Origin: an uncultured Ruminiclostridium sp.
Lineage (GTDB): Bacteria > Bacillota > Clostridia > Oscillospirales > Ruminococcaceae
Length of the DNA: 64,000 nucleotides
Direction: 5' to 3'
Assembly (NCBI GenBank): GCA_910588335.1
Contig: CAJUQV010000017.1
Coordinates: 1 to 64,000, forward strand
The position numbers and the translations under genes are program-made. The notes below the pieces were generated by a model. It was not told where the DNA came from and did not search any database. It saw nothing but the letters and a program-made list of their open reading frames with translations. Position 1 is the stretch's first letter. Each line of letters opens with the position of its first letter. This document shows positions 14,929-22,831 of this stretch, one piece after another.

Positions 14929-16221
14929 TTAACCCTTAGAACAAGTTCTTATTCTCTTTACTCCGTACCTCGCCAAAGCTCTTACAATATCACCGTCAAT
15001 AATCTCCCCGGGCATTACAACGGGCACGCAGGGCGGGCAAGGCGTATTTATATCGGCGCATATCCGCCCTTCCGCTTTCTCTAAGGGTATGGCTTCCGCG
15101 GCCGAAAACATAGCCTCTCTCGGTTCCGCCGCGGCTATTGGCCGTACAATCGGCGGATTGTCGGGAATAAGAGGCTTTAAGGGCTTTATCCCCCTTGCCG
15201 CTTCAATAATCCTTTCAAAATCCTCCGTCTGCTGAGCGCAGGAAAAAAGCAGCACCGTGTACCGATCGTCGGAAAACTCGCTTTCCACCCCATTTTTTCT
15301 CAGCTCTTCCCCAAGCTCCGCGCCTGAATATCCGTATGGAAGAGCGTCAACCGTTATGCGCATGAGATCGCTTTCCTTAAGGGTATAGCCAAGCTTAACC
15401 AACTCCGATTTAAGGCTCTTTACTTTCGTGAAAACCCTTTTCGCTTTCTCCCGTTCCTCTTGAATAAAATTATTGCACATATCCAGACTGTCCAATATAA
15501 GATATGACGGACTGGAACTTCCGAACAGCGACATGGCCGCCTTTGCTTCTTCGGCAAAAAATTCGGGAGCACTTTTGTTTATGTGAAGATAAGCGCCGCC
15601 CGTGAGACACGGAAGGGTTTTATGAGCGCTGTCGGCGGTCATATCCGCACCGAGGGCAAGAGGATGTCTGTCCGTAAACACAAGGTAGGCTCCGTGAGCG
15701 TTGTCCGTCAGTAAGGGCACGTTTTTTTCGCGGCACGCCTCGGCTATTCCCTTAATGTCGCTTTCCCCTCCGTAATAATCTATACTTTGGGCAAACACGC
15801 ACAGCGTGTCGGAGGTTATTTTTGCTTTTACCGCTTCGGGAGCAATTTTACAGGAAAGGTACTCCTCCGGATAAATCCAGTCTGGCACAAGCCCCAAAAG
15901 CACGCAGGCGGAAATAAGGCTTTTGTGACAGTATCTTGAAGCGATAACGCGCTTTTTTTCGGGTCGGTAAGCCTTTGCCAGCGCCAGCATCGTTTGTACC
16001 GAAAGGGTACTGCCGCCGCAGGAAAACAATGTCTTTCCCGCCCCGAACAGCTTTGCGGCGTTTTCCTCGCTTTCCCTTATTATTCCCGCGCTTTCAAAAA
16101 GGCTGTCGGCGCCTTCTATTTCGGTGATATCAAAAGGATTGGATTTCCCTCCCGGCATATGACAGCGGACGGGGTTTTTCTCCGCGTAGGAAATTAAGAA
16201 ATCGTGTATCGGCGTGTTCAT
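14929..16221 (-). CDS. Orn/Lys/Arg decarboxylase-family PLP enzyme
   Basis: 430 residues, fold-type I PLP enzyme of the Orn/Lys/Arg decarboxylase group. The N-terminal HMPGGK motif, SCGGSTLSVQTML, a DNAHGAYL aspartate that would contact the PLP nitrogen, and AHKTLPCLTGG with the Schiff-base lysine are all present. The C-terminal domain ends with INTPCPPCVPVVMPGE, also typical. It is shorter than the large inducible enzymes (700 residues), like the compact Bacillus SpeA/YaaO-type forms. The product would be cadaverine, agmatine or putrescine; the substrate cannot be set from motifs. It is monocistronic. Confidence 0.88.
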   Translation of the reverse strand: MNTPIHDFLISYAEKNPVRCHMPGGKSNPFDITEIEGADSLFESAGIIRESEENAAKLFGAGKTLFSCGGSTLSVQTMLALAKAYRPEKKRVIASRYCHKSLISACVLLGLVPDWIYPEEYLSCKIAPEAVKAKITSDTLCVFAQSIDYYGGESDIKGIAEACREKNVPLLTDNAHGAYLVFTDRHPLALGADMTADSAHKTLPCLTGGAYLHINKSAPEFFAEEAKAAMSLFGSSSPSYLILDSLDMCNNFIQEEREKAKRVFTKVKSLKSELVKLGYTLKESDLMRITVDALPYGYSGAELGEELRKNGVESEFSDDRYTVLLFSCAQQTEDFERIIEAARGIKPLKPLIPDNPPIVRPIAAAEPREAMFSAAEAIPLEKAEGRICADINTPCPPCVPVVMPGEIIDGDIVRALARYGVKRIRTCSKG

Positions 16222-16270
16222 TGGATTATTTTGTTCCTTTCTCCGAAAAAAACGTTTTGGGGGTTCATTT

Positions 16271-16323
16271 CATACCAGTCTTTGATCATCCGCATTATTT
16301 ATCTATACCTTGATAAAAGATTA
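16271..16323 (+). repeat. Partial TATASCAATC-family repeat
   Basis: TCTTTGATCATCCGCATTAT and the following TTATCTATACCTTGAT match the central palindrome of the copy at 24564-24704 with few changes. It abuts the element that starts at 16322. Confidence 0.6.
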
Positions 16324-16499
16324 TAGCAATCCAATAAAAAGATAAACAAATAGGAGCGAAGCGACTAAATGTCCTTTCCGCTTCCCTTTCGGACTCCGAA
16401 AGGGAAGTAGGGGAGTCCAAAGGACGGGGGCAACGCCCCCAATGCTTGTGTGTTTTTGCACTGTTGTAATTTCATTTAAACTTTTTTTGGATTGCTATA
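16322..16499. mobile_element. MITE-like element with 13-bp perfect terminal repeats
   Basis: TATAGCAATCCAA (16322-16334) and TTGGATTGCTATA (16487-16499) are exact inverted repeats bounding 178 bp. Inside are two hairpins, CTTCCCTTTCGG/CCGAAAGGGAAG and GGGGGC/GCCCCC. The ends are TA-rich, as in IS630/Tc1-type elements that duplicate TA, and resemble the TATACCAATC ends of other repeats in this window. Confidence 0.7.
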
Positions 16500-16524
16500 G
16501 TATCAAACTTTTGCTTTCAGAATA

Positions 16525-16553
16525 TTGACTAAATTTTTCTTAAGTGGTATAAT
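16525..16553 (+). promoter_or_regulatory. Promoter of the CofE-like gene
   Basis: TTGACT (16525-16530), 17-bp spacer, TATAAT (16548-16553). It lies 26 bp outside the inverted-repeat element. Confidence 0.85.
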
Positions 16554-16626
16554 AACGTTAATAAAAAGCTTCAAGTAATCAGTGCAATCAAAAAGGACAA
16601 CAAAAAATAAGGAGAAGCCGAAAACA

Positions 16627-17415
16627 ATGGAAATGCCTTTTAAGCCCAACGAGGGCAAAAACCTTACCATCGAAACGGATTGGGGCGCCTACGCTCGTTT
16701 CCCCATCAAGACCCACGTCGTTATGAAGGAAGACGTTATGAACGATCTTCTTGATCAATATGTTATGCAATATCTGGAAGAGGGCGACATGATCTTTATT
16801 TCCGAAAAGATAGTCGCCATAACTCAGGGACGCGCCCTTAAGGTCAGTGATATAAAGATAAGCCGTCTCGCGAAATTCCTCGTAAAATTCGTCTATAAAT
16901 CCGACGCGGGAATAGGAATAGGCGCCCCCTCTACAATGGAGCTTTGTCTCAGGGAATGCGGGAGAATAAAGGTGCTTTTCGCAGCCGCAATCGCGGGAAT
17001 ATGTAAGCTGTTCGGAAAGCGCGGCGTATTTTACAATATTTTGGGTATGAAAGCCAGAGCCATCGACGGTCCCAGCGAATACAATGTTCCTCCCTATAAC
17101 GAATACGCGAAAATGGCTCCCGAAAACCCGGACGGCGCGGCGGCGGATATGAAGGCTCACGCAAATGTCGAGATAGTCATAGTGGACGCCAACGACTTGG
17201 GTTGCAACGTTCTCGGAAAAAGCAGCAGGGACATTCCGGACAAGTTCTGCGAACAGCTGTATCGGGACAATCCCCATGATCAGGGCTTTTGTCAGACTCC
17301 CCTCGCCATAGTCAGAAAGGTCGAAAGGCTGGAGGGCAAGGACAAGGATCTGGCGGAGCTGGAAAGGCTGCGGTTTGACAAAGAAAAAGAGAACAACGAA
17401 CAAACGGACAAATAA
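16627..17415 (+). CDS. CofE-like (F420-0:glutamate ligase family) protein
   Basis: 262 residues of the F420_ligase fold. The pattern includes GDMIFISEKIVAITQGR (about residues 40-56), GAPSTMELCLRECG, IDGPSEYNVPPYNEYAKMAPENP and IVDANDLGCNVLG, all typical of the CofE superfamily. In archaea and actinobacteria CofE adds glutamates to coenzyme F420 using GTP. Ruminococci are not known F420 producers and no other cof gene is here, so the substrate is probably different. ATG 16627 is chosen with GGAGAAG upstream; an earlier GTG (16582) lacks a ribosome site. It is monocistronic with its own terminator. Confidence 0.82.
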   Translation: MEMPFKPNEGKNLTIETDWGAYARFPIKTHVVMKEDVMNDLLDQYVMQYLEEGDMIFISEKIVAITQGRALKVSDIKISRLAKFLVKFVYKSDAGIGIGAPSTMELCLRECGRIKVLFAAAIAGICKLFGKRGVFYNILGMKARAIDGPSEYNVPPYNEYAKMAPENPDGAAADMKAHANVEIVIVDANDLGCNVLGKSSRDIPDKFCEQLYRDNPHDQGFCQTPLAIVRKVERLEGKDKDLAELERLRFDKEKENNEQTDK

Positions 17416-17465
17416 TTCTTAATAATTCTTTTTTAAATTTAAAATAAAGCAAAAAATTTGTTTAA

Positions 17466-17494
17466 AGCTCGCCGCATAAAGCGGCGGGCTTTTC
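17466..17494. terminator. Bidirectional terminator
   Basis: GCTCGCCGC/GCGGCGGGC stem with a 5-base loop, followed by TTTTCTC on plus and TTTAAACAAATTTTTT on minus. It serves the convergent CofE-like and AraC genes. Confidence 0.75.
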
Positions 17495-18322
17495 TCAATT
17501 TTTTCTGAATTCCGACGGCGTAATTCCCTCATACCTCCTGAACATTTTACAGAAATAACTTGAGGTGCAGAAACCCGTTTCAAGCGCTATCTCCTCGGTG
17601 CTTTTTCCGGTTCCCGCCAACAGCTCCTTTGCCGCCTGTATTCTGCGCTTTGTTATATGCTCGGTGGGACGCAGACCGAAAGCGGTTCTGAAGAGCATAC
17701 AAAGATGCTGCTTAGTCACGCCCGACGCAGCGCAAAGCTGATCCATGGAAATATGGCGGGTGTAATTAAAGTCTATATAATCCACCGCCCTGATTAAAGC
17801 GGGATTAGGAGAAGCGGAGGTACCTTTGACGGAAATCAGCCTGTAAAATTCCATTAAAAAATCGTAAAGATATCCCGACGCTCTGTAATTTCCGTAAACG
17901 CTGTCCGACCTTAAGGCTTCGTGCATTTTTCTGAAAATATGCTCAAGCGCGTTCATTTCTTTAAGAGCAAAAACCTTGGCTTCGGTAAGTCCGAAATGCC
18001 TTAAAATATCCTCGTGGGCGAATCCCGCAGGCACTACCCAATGAATGTCCCATATATCCTCGTTGGGATAATACTCGTGAGGGCAGTCGGCGGGCATAAA
18101 TATTGCGGTGCACGCGGGTATCGGTATTTTTTCCCCGTTGGTTATAAGGGTGCCGCTGCCTTTTGTACAGTATAATATCTGATTACAAGGATATCCGCCG
18201 TTCCTTATTATATGATTCTGGCAGTGATGCTGCCCCATATGCAGAAGATACAGCGGCAGTTCTTTTTCACCGCGTATTATCGGGAAATCGCAGAAGAACA
18301 AAAAAACACTCCCTATCTTCAT
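17495..18322 (-). CDS. AraC-family transcriptional regulator
   Basis: 275 residues. An N-terminal cupin-like sensor domain (about 20-140; ILYCTKGSGTL, MPADCPHEYYP) is followed by a C-terminal double helix-turn-helix (about 175-272; MDQLCAASGVTKQHLCMLF, and ALETGFCTSSYFCKMFRRYEGITPSEFRK, the classic AraC signature). It is divergently transcribed from the GH2-GH5 operon 245 bp away, so it most likely activates those genes in response to a sugar. The inducer cannot be named. Confidence 0.9.
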   Translation of the reverse strand: MKIGSVFLFFCDFPIIRGEKELPLYLLHMGQHHCQNHIIRNGGYPCNQILYCTKGSGTLITNGEKIPIPACTAIFMPADCPHEYYPNEDIWDIHWVVPAGFAHEDILRHFGLTEAKVFALKEMNALEHIFRKMHEALRSDSVYGNYRASGYLYDFLMEFYRLISVKGTSASPNPALIRAVDYIDFNYTRHISMDQLCAASGVTKQHLCMLFRTAFGLRPTEHITKRRIQAAKELLAGTGKSTEEIALETGFCTSSYFCKMFRRYEGITPSEFRKN

Positions 18323-18335
18323 ATTGTTACATAAT

Positions 18336-18364
18336 CATAATATCATTTCTTGACTCGAATGTCA
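18336..18364 (-). promoter_or_regulatory. Promoter of the AraC-family gene
   Basis: On the minus strand TTGACA (18359-18364), 17 bp, TATTAT (18336-18341). The start site would fall only a few bases before the ATG at 18322. The palindrome TTGACattcgaGTCAA overlaps the -35 and could be an autoregulatory operator. Confidence 0.75.
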
Positions 18365-18566
18365 AGTAATATTATAATAAAAAGTATAGCATCCCCGCAT
18401 AATTACCAGCTAATGCCTTTACCTCCCGCCTGCATAAATTCTTCTTGAAAGGCAGCCTTCTTTCTGAACCGAATTTATACAATTTGGCTAAATTTCCGAC
18501 GCGTAATCGGACGGCAATAATTGTGCGGAATTGCCCTATAACAATATTCGGAAAGGCGGATTATAT

Positions 18567-21500
18567 ATGGATATTTCAAAAATTGCGGCTCCCGGTACCC
18601 CGAAGAGCAAAATGATCTATCACGAGGATCCCGATAATCTTCATATCAATACCCTTGAGCGACACTGTTATTTTATCCCATTCGGAAAAAACGAGGATCC
18701 CTTCAAAGAACGGCAATGTTCGGGGCAATTCGAGCTTCTTAACGGCGAGTGGGATTTCCGCTATTACGAAAGTATAGTGGATATGGAGGACGATTTTATT
18801 TCCGTCCCCTTTGAAACCAAAATTCCCGTACCCTCAAACTGGCAGCTTCACGGCTATGACAAGCTCCAATACACCAACGCACGCTATCCCATTCCCTATG
18901 ATCCCCCTTATGTGCCCGACGATATTCCCGTGGGAGTATACGGCAGAAATTATGAGTACAAGGCGGACGGAACGGACAAAATACTGGTTTTTGAAGGTGT
19001 GGACAGTTGTATCTATCTTTATATAAACGGCGTTTTTGTCGGCTACTCCCAGATATCTCACTGTATCTCCGAATTTGATATCACTCCTTTTCTGAAGGAA
19101 GGCAATAATACCATTACCGCCGCAGTATTAAAATGGTGCGACGGAACCTACTTTGAGGATCAGGACAAATTCAGAATGTCCGGAATATTCCGGGACGTTT
19201 ACGTTTTATCCCGACCCCGCAGGAGGCTTTTTAATTATGTTATAAAGACCCTTCTTTCCGAGGATTTTAAAAGCGCCGAGTTCGTTTTTACACCCTTCGG
19301 AATGGGTACGGACTGTGTGCTCAAAAATAAAAACGGAGACACGATCGCGAAATTTTCCGCAGAGGACGGAAAAACGGTATCCGTACATATAGATTCACCC
19401 TCTTTATGGTCGGCGGAAAAACCCTGTCTTTATGATCTCGAAATTGTCGCCGGTGAAGAAAAAATAGGGGAAAAGGTGGGCTTTCGCAATATTTCAGCGG
19501 AAAACGGCGTTTTAAAAATCAACGGCGTACCCGTAAAATTTAAGGGAGTAAACAGGCACGACAGCTATCCCGACACGGGTTCTTACGCTTCATTAGAGCA
19601 GATGACCGAGGATATTGTCCTGATGAAAAAGCACAATATAAACGGAGTACGCACCTCTCACTATCCCAACTCCCCCCTGTTTTACCAGTTATGCGATGAA
19701 TATGGCCTTTACGTTATCGACGAGGGGGATATGGAATCCCACGGCTGCGTGGATGTATACAATAATTTGCATTGGACTGCCGCAATGCCTTATAACGGCA
19801 TAGCGCTGTTCGCCTCCGATCCTCGTTATAAAAAAGCGATAACCGACCGCTCCGAGGCGTTGGTAAAAAGGGATATTAACCGTCCCTGCGTGGTTTTCTG
19901 GTCCTTGGGAAATGAAAGCGGCTACGGAACCAATATGTTAGCGGCAGGTGAGCTGGTAAAATCCTTGGACGACACAAGGCTTCTTCATTATGAAAGCACT
20001 CACAAGCTGGATAATACCTCCGAAAAGATTTTGGACGTATTATCGAGAATGTATACCCCTCCGGAGGAAATGAAACAGGTTGCCTACGGGGACAAGGAAA
20101 ATCGCCCGTTCCTTCTTTGCGAGTACTGTCTTTCCATGGGCAACGCCCCCGGCGATCTGGAGGACTACCACAACGCCTTTTATTCAGACGAGCGATTCTG
20201 CGGCGGATTTGTTTGGGAATGGAGCGATCATGTCGGGATTTTGGGCTACACCGAGGACGGAAAGCCTAAATACGGCTATGGCGGCGATTTCGGCGAGGCG
20301 CACCACGACGGAAGTTTCTGTATGGACGCTGTCACTTATCCGGACAGAAGACCCCACACCGGCCTTCTGGAGCTGAAGCAGGTTTACCGTCCGATAAGAG
20401 TAAAAAAAGGCTGTACACCAAGTCTTTTCGTTTTTGAAAGTATGCTGGAATTTGAAAACGCGGGTGATATATTGGACTGCCGCTACGAAATCACCTTTGA
20501 CGGAGGAATATATGCCGAGGGAAAAGTTGATTTTTCCCTTTTGCCGCGCGGAAATGTCGAGATTCACGTGCCCGAAGCGGCAAAGTGCTTTGAAAACGAT
20601 ACTTATATCCGCTTTATATTTACGGCTAAAAACGATACCCCCTATTGCGAAAAGGGCTATGAAGTTTGTTTCGATCAGCTTAAGCTTTTTTCCCGCGATC
20701 AGATTACGGAGTGCGTATCAGAAGTAAAGGGCGTTACACTTGAGGATACCGTTTTTTACGTCAATGTGTCGGCGGGAGATACCGAGTACCGTTTCAACAA
20801 AAGGATATCGGCTTTCGATTCGATTAAAGTAAACGGCAGGGAGCTTCTTGACAGGCCGATGGAATACAACCTCTTCCGCGCTCCCATTGACAACGACGTA
20901 ATGAAAAACGACTGGTACAGCGCACACCTTAACGACTTTAATGTCAAAAATTACGGCGTTTTATCCGAGATTACCTCCGAAGGCGCGGTAATAAGCTTAC
21001 GGCAGGCATTTGTCTGGAATATTTATCAGCCGATAGCTTATATGAACGTAAGGTATGTAATTTCCCCCGACGGATTAAAAACAGACTGCAAAGCGGAGTT
21101 TTCCAATAAGGTTACCTTCCTTCCCCGCTTCGGCATAAGGCTGTTTATGCCGAAAGCCTTTGACAGGGTGGATTATTTCGGCTACGGTCCGCACGAAAGC
21201 TATATTGATAAGCACCAGGCGGATTATATGGGAAATTTCTCGGCGCATATCGGGGAGATGTACGAGGATTATGTGCGTCCGCAGGAAAATTCCTCTCATT
21301 ACGGCTGTAAGCATATGACGGTAAGCGACGGAGAAACAAAAGTTACTTTTACCTCCTCTCAGGACTTCTCCTTTAACGCTTCGGAATATACTCAGGAAGA
21401 ACTGGCGGAAAAAGGTCATAATTTTGAGCTTGAAAAATGCGGAAGCAGCGTTATCTGCGTCGACAGTATGATGGCGGGAATAGGTTCGGCCATCTGCGGC

Positions 21501-21590
21501 CCCGCTTTGGCGGAAAAATACCGCTTGCCGCTGCCCGTGATTTCGGCTCAATTCAATATTAAAATTTCAAAAGCGGAAAGGATGAAGTAA
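18567..21590 (+). CDS. lacZ: Beta-galactosidase, glycoside hydrolase family 2
   Basis: 1007 residues, the length of LacZ-type GH2 enzymes. Domains in order are jelly-roll (about 40-215), immunoglobulin-like (about 215-320), TIM barrel (about 320-620), second Ig-like and C-terminal beta-sandwich (Bgal_small_N). The acid/base is Glu450 in SLGNESGYG and the nucleophile Glu519 in LLCEYCLSMGN. There is no signal peptide, so it is cytoplasmic, acting on imported galactosides such as xyloglucan side-chain oligosaccharides or lactose. ATG 18567 has AAAGGCGG upstream. It leads the operon, with 3 bp to the GH5 gene. Confidence 0.95.
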   Translation: MDISKIAAPGTPKSKMIYHEDPDNLHINTLERHCYFIPFGKNEDPFKERQCSGQFELLNGEWDFRYYESIVDMEDDFISVPFETKIPVPSNWQLHGYDKLQYTNARYPIPYDPPYVPDDIPVGVYGRNYEYKADGTDKILVFEGVDSCIYLYINGVFVGYSQISHCISEFDITPFLKEGNNTITAAVLKWCDGTYFEDQDKFRMSGIFRDVYVLSRPRRRLFNYVIKTLLSEDFKSAEFVFTPFGMGTDCVLKNKNGDTIAKFSAEDGKTVSVHIDSPSLWSAEKPCLYDLEIVAGEEKIGEKVGFRNISAENGVLKINGVPVKFKGVNRHDSYPDTGSYASLEQMTEDIVLMKKHNINGVRTSHYPNSPLFYQLCDEYGLYVIDEGDMESHGCVDVYNNLHWTAAMPYNGIALFASDPRYKKAITDRSEALVKRDINRPCVVFWSLGNESGYGTNMLAAGELVKSLDDTRLLHYESTHKLDNTSEKILDVLSRMYTPPEEMKQVAYGDKENRPFLLCEYCLSMGNAPGDLEDYHNAFYSDERFCGGFVWEWSDHVGILGYTEDGKPKYGYGGDFGEAHHDGSFCMDAVTYPDRRPHTGLLELKQVYRPIRVKKGCTPSLFVFESMLEFENAGDILDCRYEITFDGGIYAEGKVDFSLLPRGNVEIHVPEAAKCFENDTYIRFIFTAKNDTPYCEKGYEVCFDQLKLFSRDQITECVSEVKGVTLEDTVFYVNVSAGDTEYRFNKRISAFDSIKVNGRELLDRPMEYNLFRAPIDNDVMKNDWYSAHLNDFNVKNYGVLSEITSEGAVISLRQAFVWNIYQPIAYMNVRYVISPDGLKTDCKAEFSNKVTFLPRFGIRLFMPKAFDRVDYFGYGPHESYIDKHQADYMGNFSAHIGEMYEDYVRPQENSSHYGCKHMTVSDGETKVTFTSSQDFSFNASEYTQEELAEKGHNFELEKCGSSVICVDSMMAGIGSAICGPALAEKYRLPLPVISAQFNIKISKAERMK

Positions 21591-21593
21591 AAA

Positions 21594-22742
21594 ATGTTTA
21601 AAAAAATAATTTCCGGTATTACCTTGGCGGCGATTGTGCTGACCATGTCAGCCTGCGACACCGAAGTGAGCATGACGGCGCAGGAAGCCGCCGAAAAAAT
21701 GGGCGTGGGAATCAACCTGGGCAACACGCTGGAAAGCTGCTTCGCCTCGGACTATAAGGATTGGGTTTCGGTTGTGGGAAGCAATAAGCCCAAGGATTAC
21801 GAAACTTGCTGGGGCGCGGTAGAGACCACACAGGAAATAATCGACGGCATGAAGGCCGACGGCTTTGACACCGTGCGCGTACCCGTTTATTGGGGCAATA
21901 TGATGGAGGACGACGGCACCTATACGTTAAACCCCGAATATGCCGCCAGAGTAAAGGAAGTAGTGGATTACTGCCAGAAGGCGGGACTTTATACAGTAAT
22001 AAACATTCACCATTTCGATGAGTTCATTATCCGCCGCAACGATACCGAGGAATGCAAAGAAATTTTCACCATAATCTGGAAACAGATCGCGGAGTACTTC
22101 AAGGATTATTCCTACAAGCTGATGTTTGAGGGATACAACGAGTATCTGGGCGGCGGAAAGCTTAATTCCAAGCGCAAGGTGGAGGATCGTCCCAAGGACG
22201 AGGCATACGAGCTGACGAACGTGCTTAACCAGGCATTTGTGGACGCGGTAAGATCCACCGGCGGAAAGAACGCCGAAAGAGTTCTGATAATTTCCGGCTA
22301 CTGGACAAATATAGACCTTACCACCGCGCCCGAATATATTGTTCCCAACGATTCCGCCGAGGATAGACTGATGGTTTCAGTGCATTATGTGGACAATGCT
22401 TTCTTCTGGGCAAAAAAAGTGGGCACCGACGAATGGCTTCAGTATATCGACGACCAGATTTCGCTTCTGAAGGGTGCGTTCCTTGATAAGGGGATACCAG
22501 TATTTATGGGTGAAACCTCGTCAAGGTATCCCGACGAGAACATTGACAGCAGCGTTACGGACAGAACATCCTCTAAATATGTAGCAATTGTGCTTAACAA
22601 GCTGTTGGAAAGCGATATCGTGCCGGTGCTCTGGGACGTAAACGGTCATTTTTATTCACGCACGCTGTACAGAATAGAAAAGGACGACGAGCGGCAAATG
22701 ATTGCGGATATCACGGGAAAGCTTCATGAGCAGAAGTCGTAA
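21594..22742 (+). CDS. GH5 endoglucanase-like lipoprotein
   Basis: 382 residues. A lipoprotein signal peptide ends at Cys21 (LTMSAC), then a GH5 TIM barrel starts with GVGINLGNTLESC, followed by VRVPVYWG and the NIHH motif. The acid/base Glu183 is in EGYNEY and the nucleophile Glu307 in VFMGETSS. It would be tethered to the outer face of the membrane and cut beta-1,4-glucans (cellulose, xyloglucan or mannan). No carbohydrate-binding module or dockerin is present. It sits directly behind the GH2 gene, so the two are co-expressed under the AraC regulator. Confidence 0.93.
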   Translation: MFKKIISGITLAAIVLTMSACDTEVSMTAQEAAEKMGVGINLGNTLESCFASDYKDWVSVVGSNKPKDYETCWGAVETTQEIIDGMKADGFDTVRVPVYWGNMMEDDGTYTLNPEYAARVKEVVDYCQKAGLYTVINIHHFDEFIIRRNDTEECKEIFTIIWKQIAEYFKDYSYKLMFEGYNEYLGGGKLNSKRKVEDRPKDEAYELTNVLNQAFVDAVRSTGGKNAERVLIISGYWTNIDLTTAPEYIVPNDSAEDRLMVSVHYVDNAFFWAKKVGTDEWLQYIDDQISLLKGAFLDKGIPVFMGETSSRYPDENIDSSVTDRTSSKYVAIVLNKLLESDIVPVLWDVNGHFYSRTLYRIEKDDERQMIADITGKLHEQKS

Positions 22743-22831
22743 GGCTATACCGAATCACAAGTTAAAATTTACGGCTTGTTTATTAAAATTAATATAAGCC
22801 GCTTTAAAAATATAAAAATGAGGTTTGTAAA

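Larger units (their letters stand above)
16222..16626. other. Repeat-filled intergenic region
   Basis: Contains a partial palindromic repeat (16271-16323), a 178-bp inverted-repeat element (16322-16499) and the promoter of the CofE-like gene (16525-16553). No gene. Confidence 0.6.

Noticed and set aside
16588..17403. 271-codon open frame antisense to the CofE-like gene
   Set aside because: It mirrors a well-supported gene, has no ribosome site or family pattern, and its composition is that of a shadow frame.
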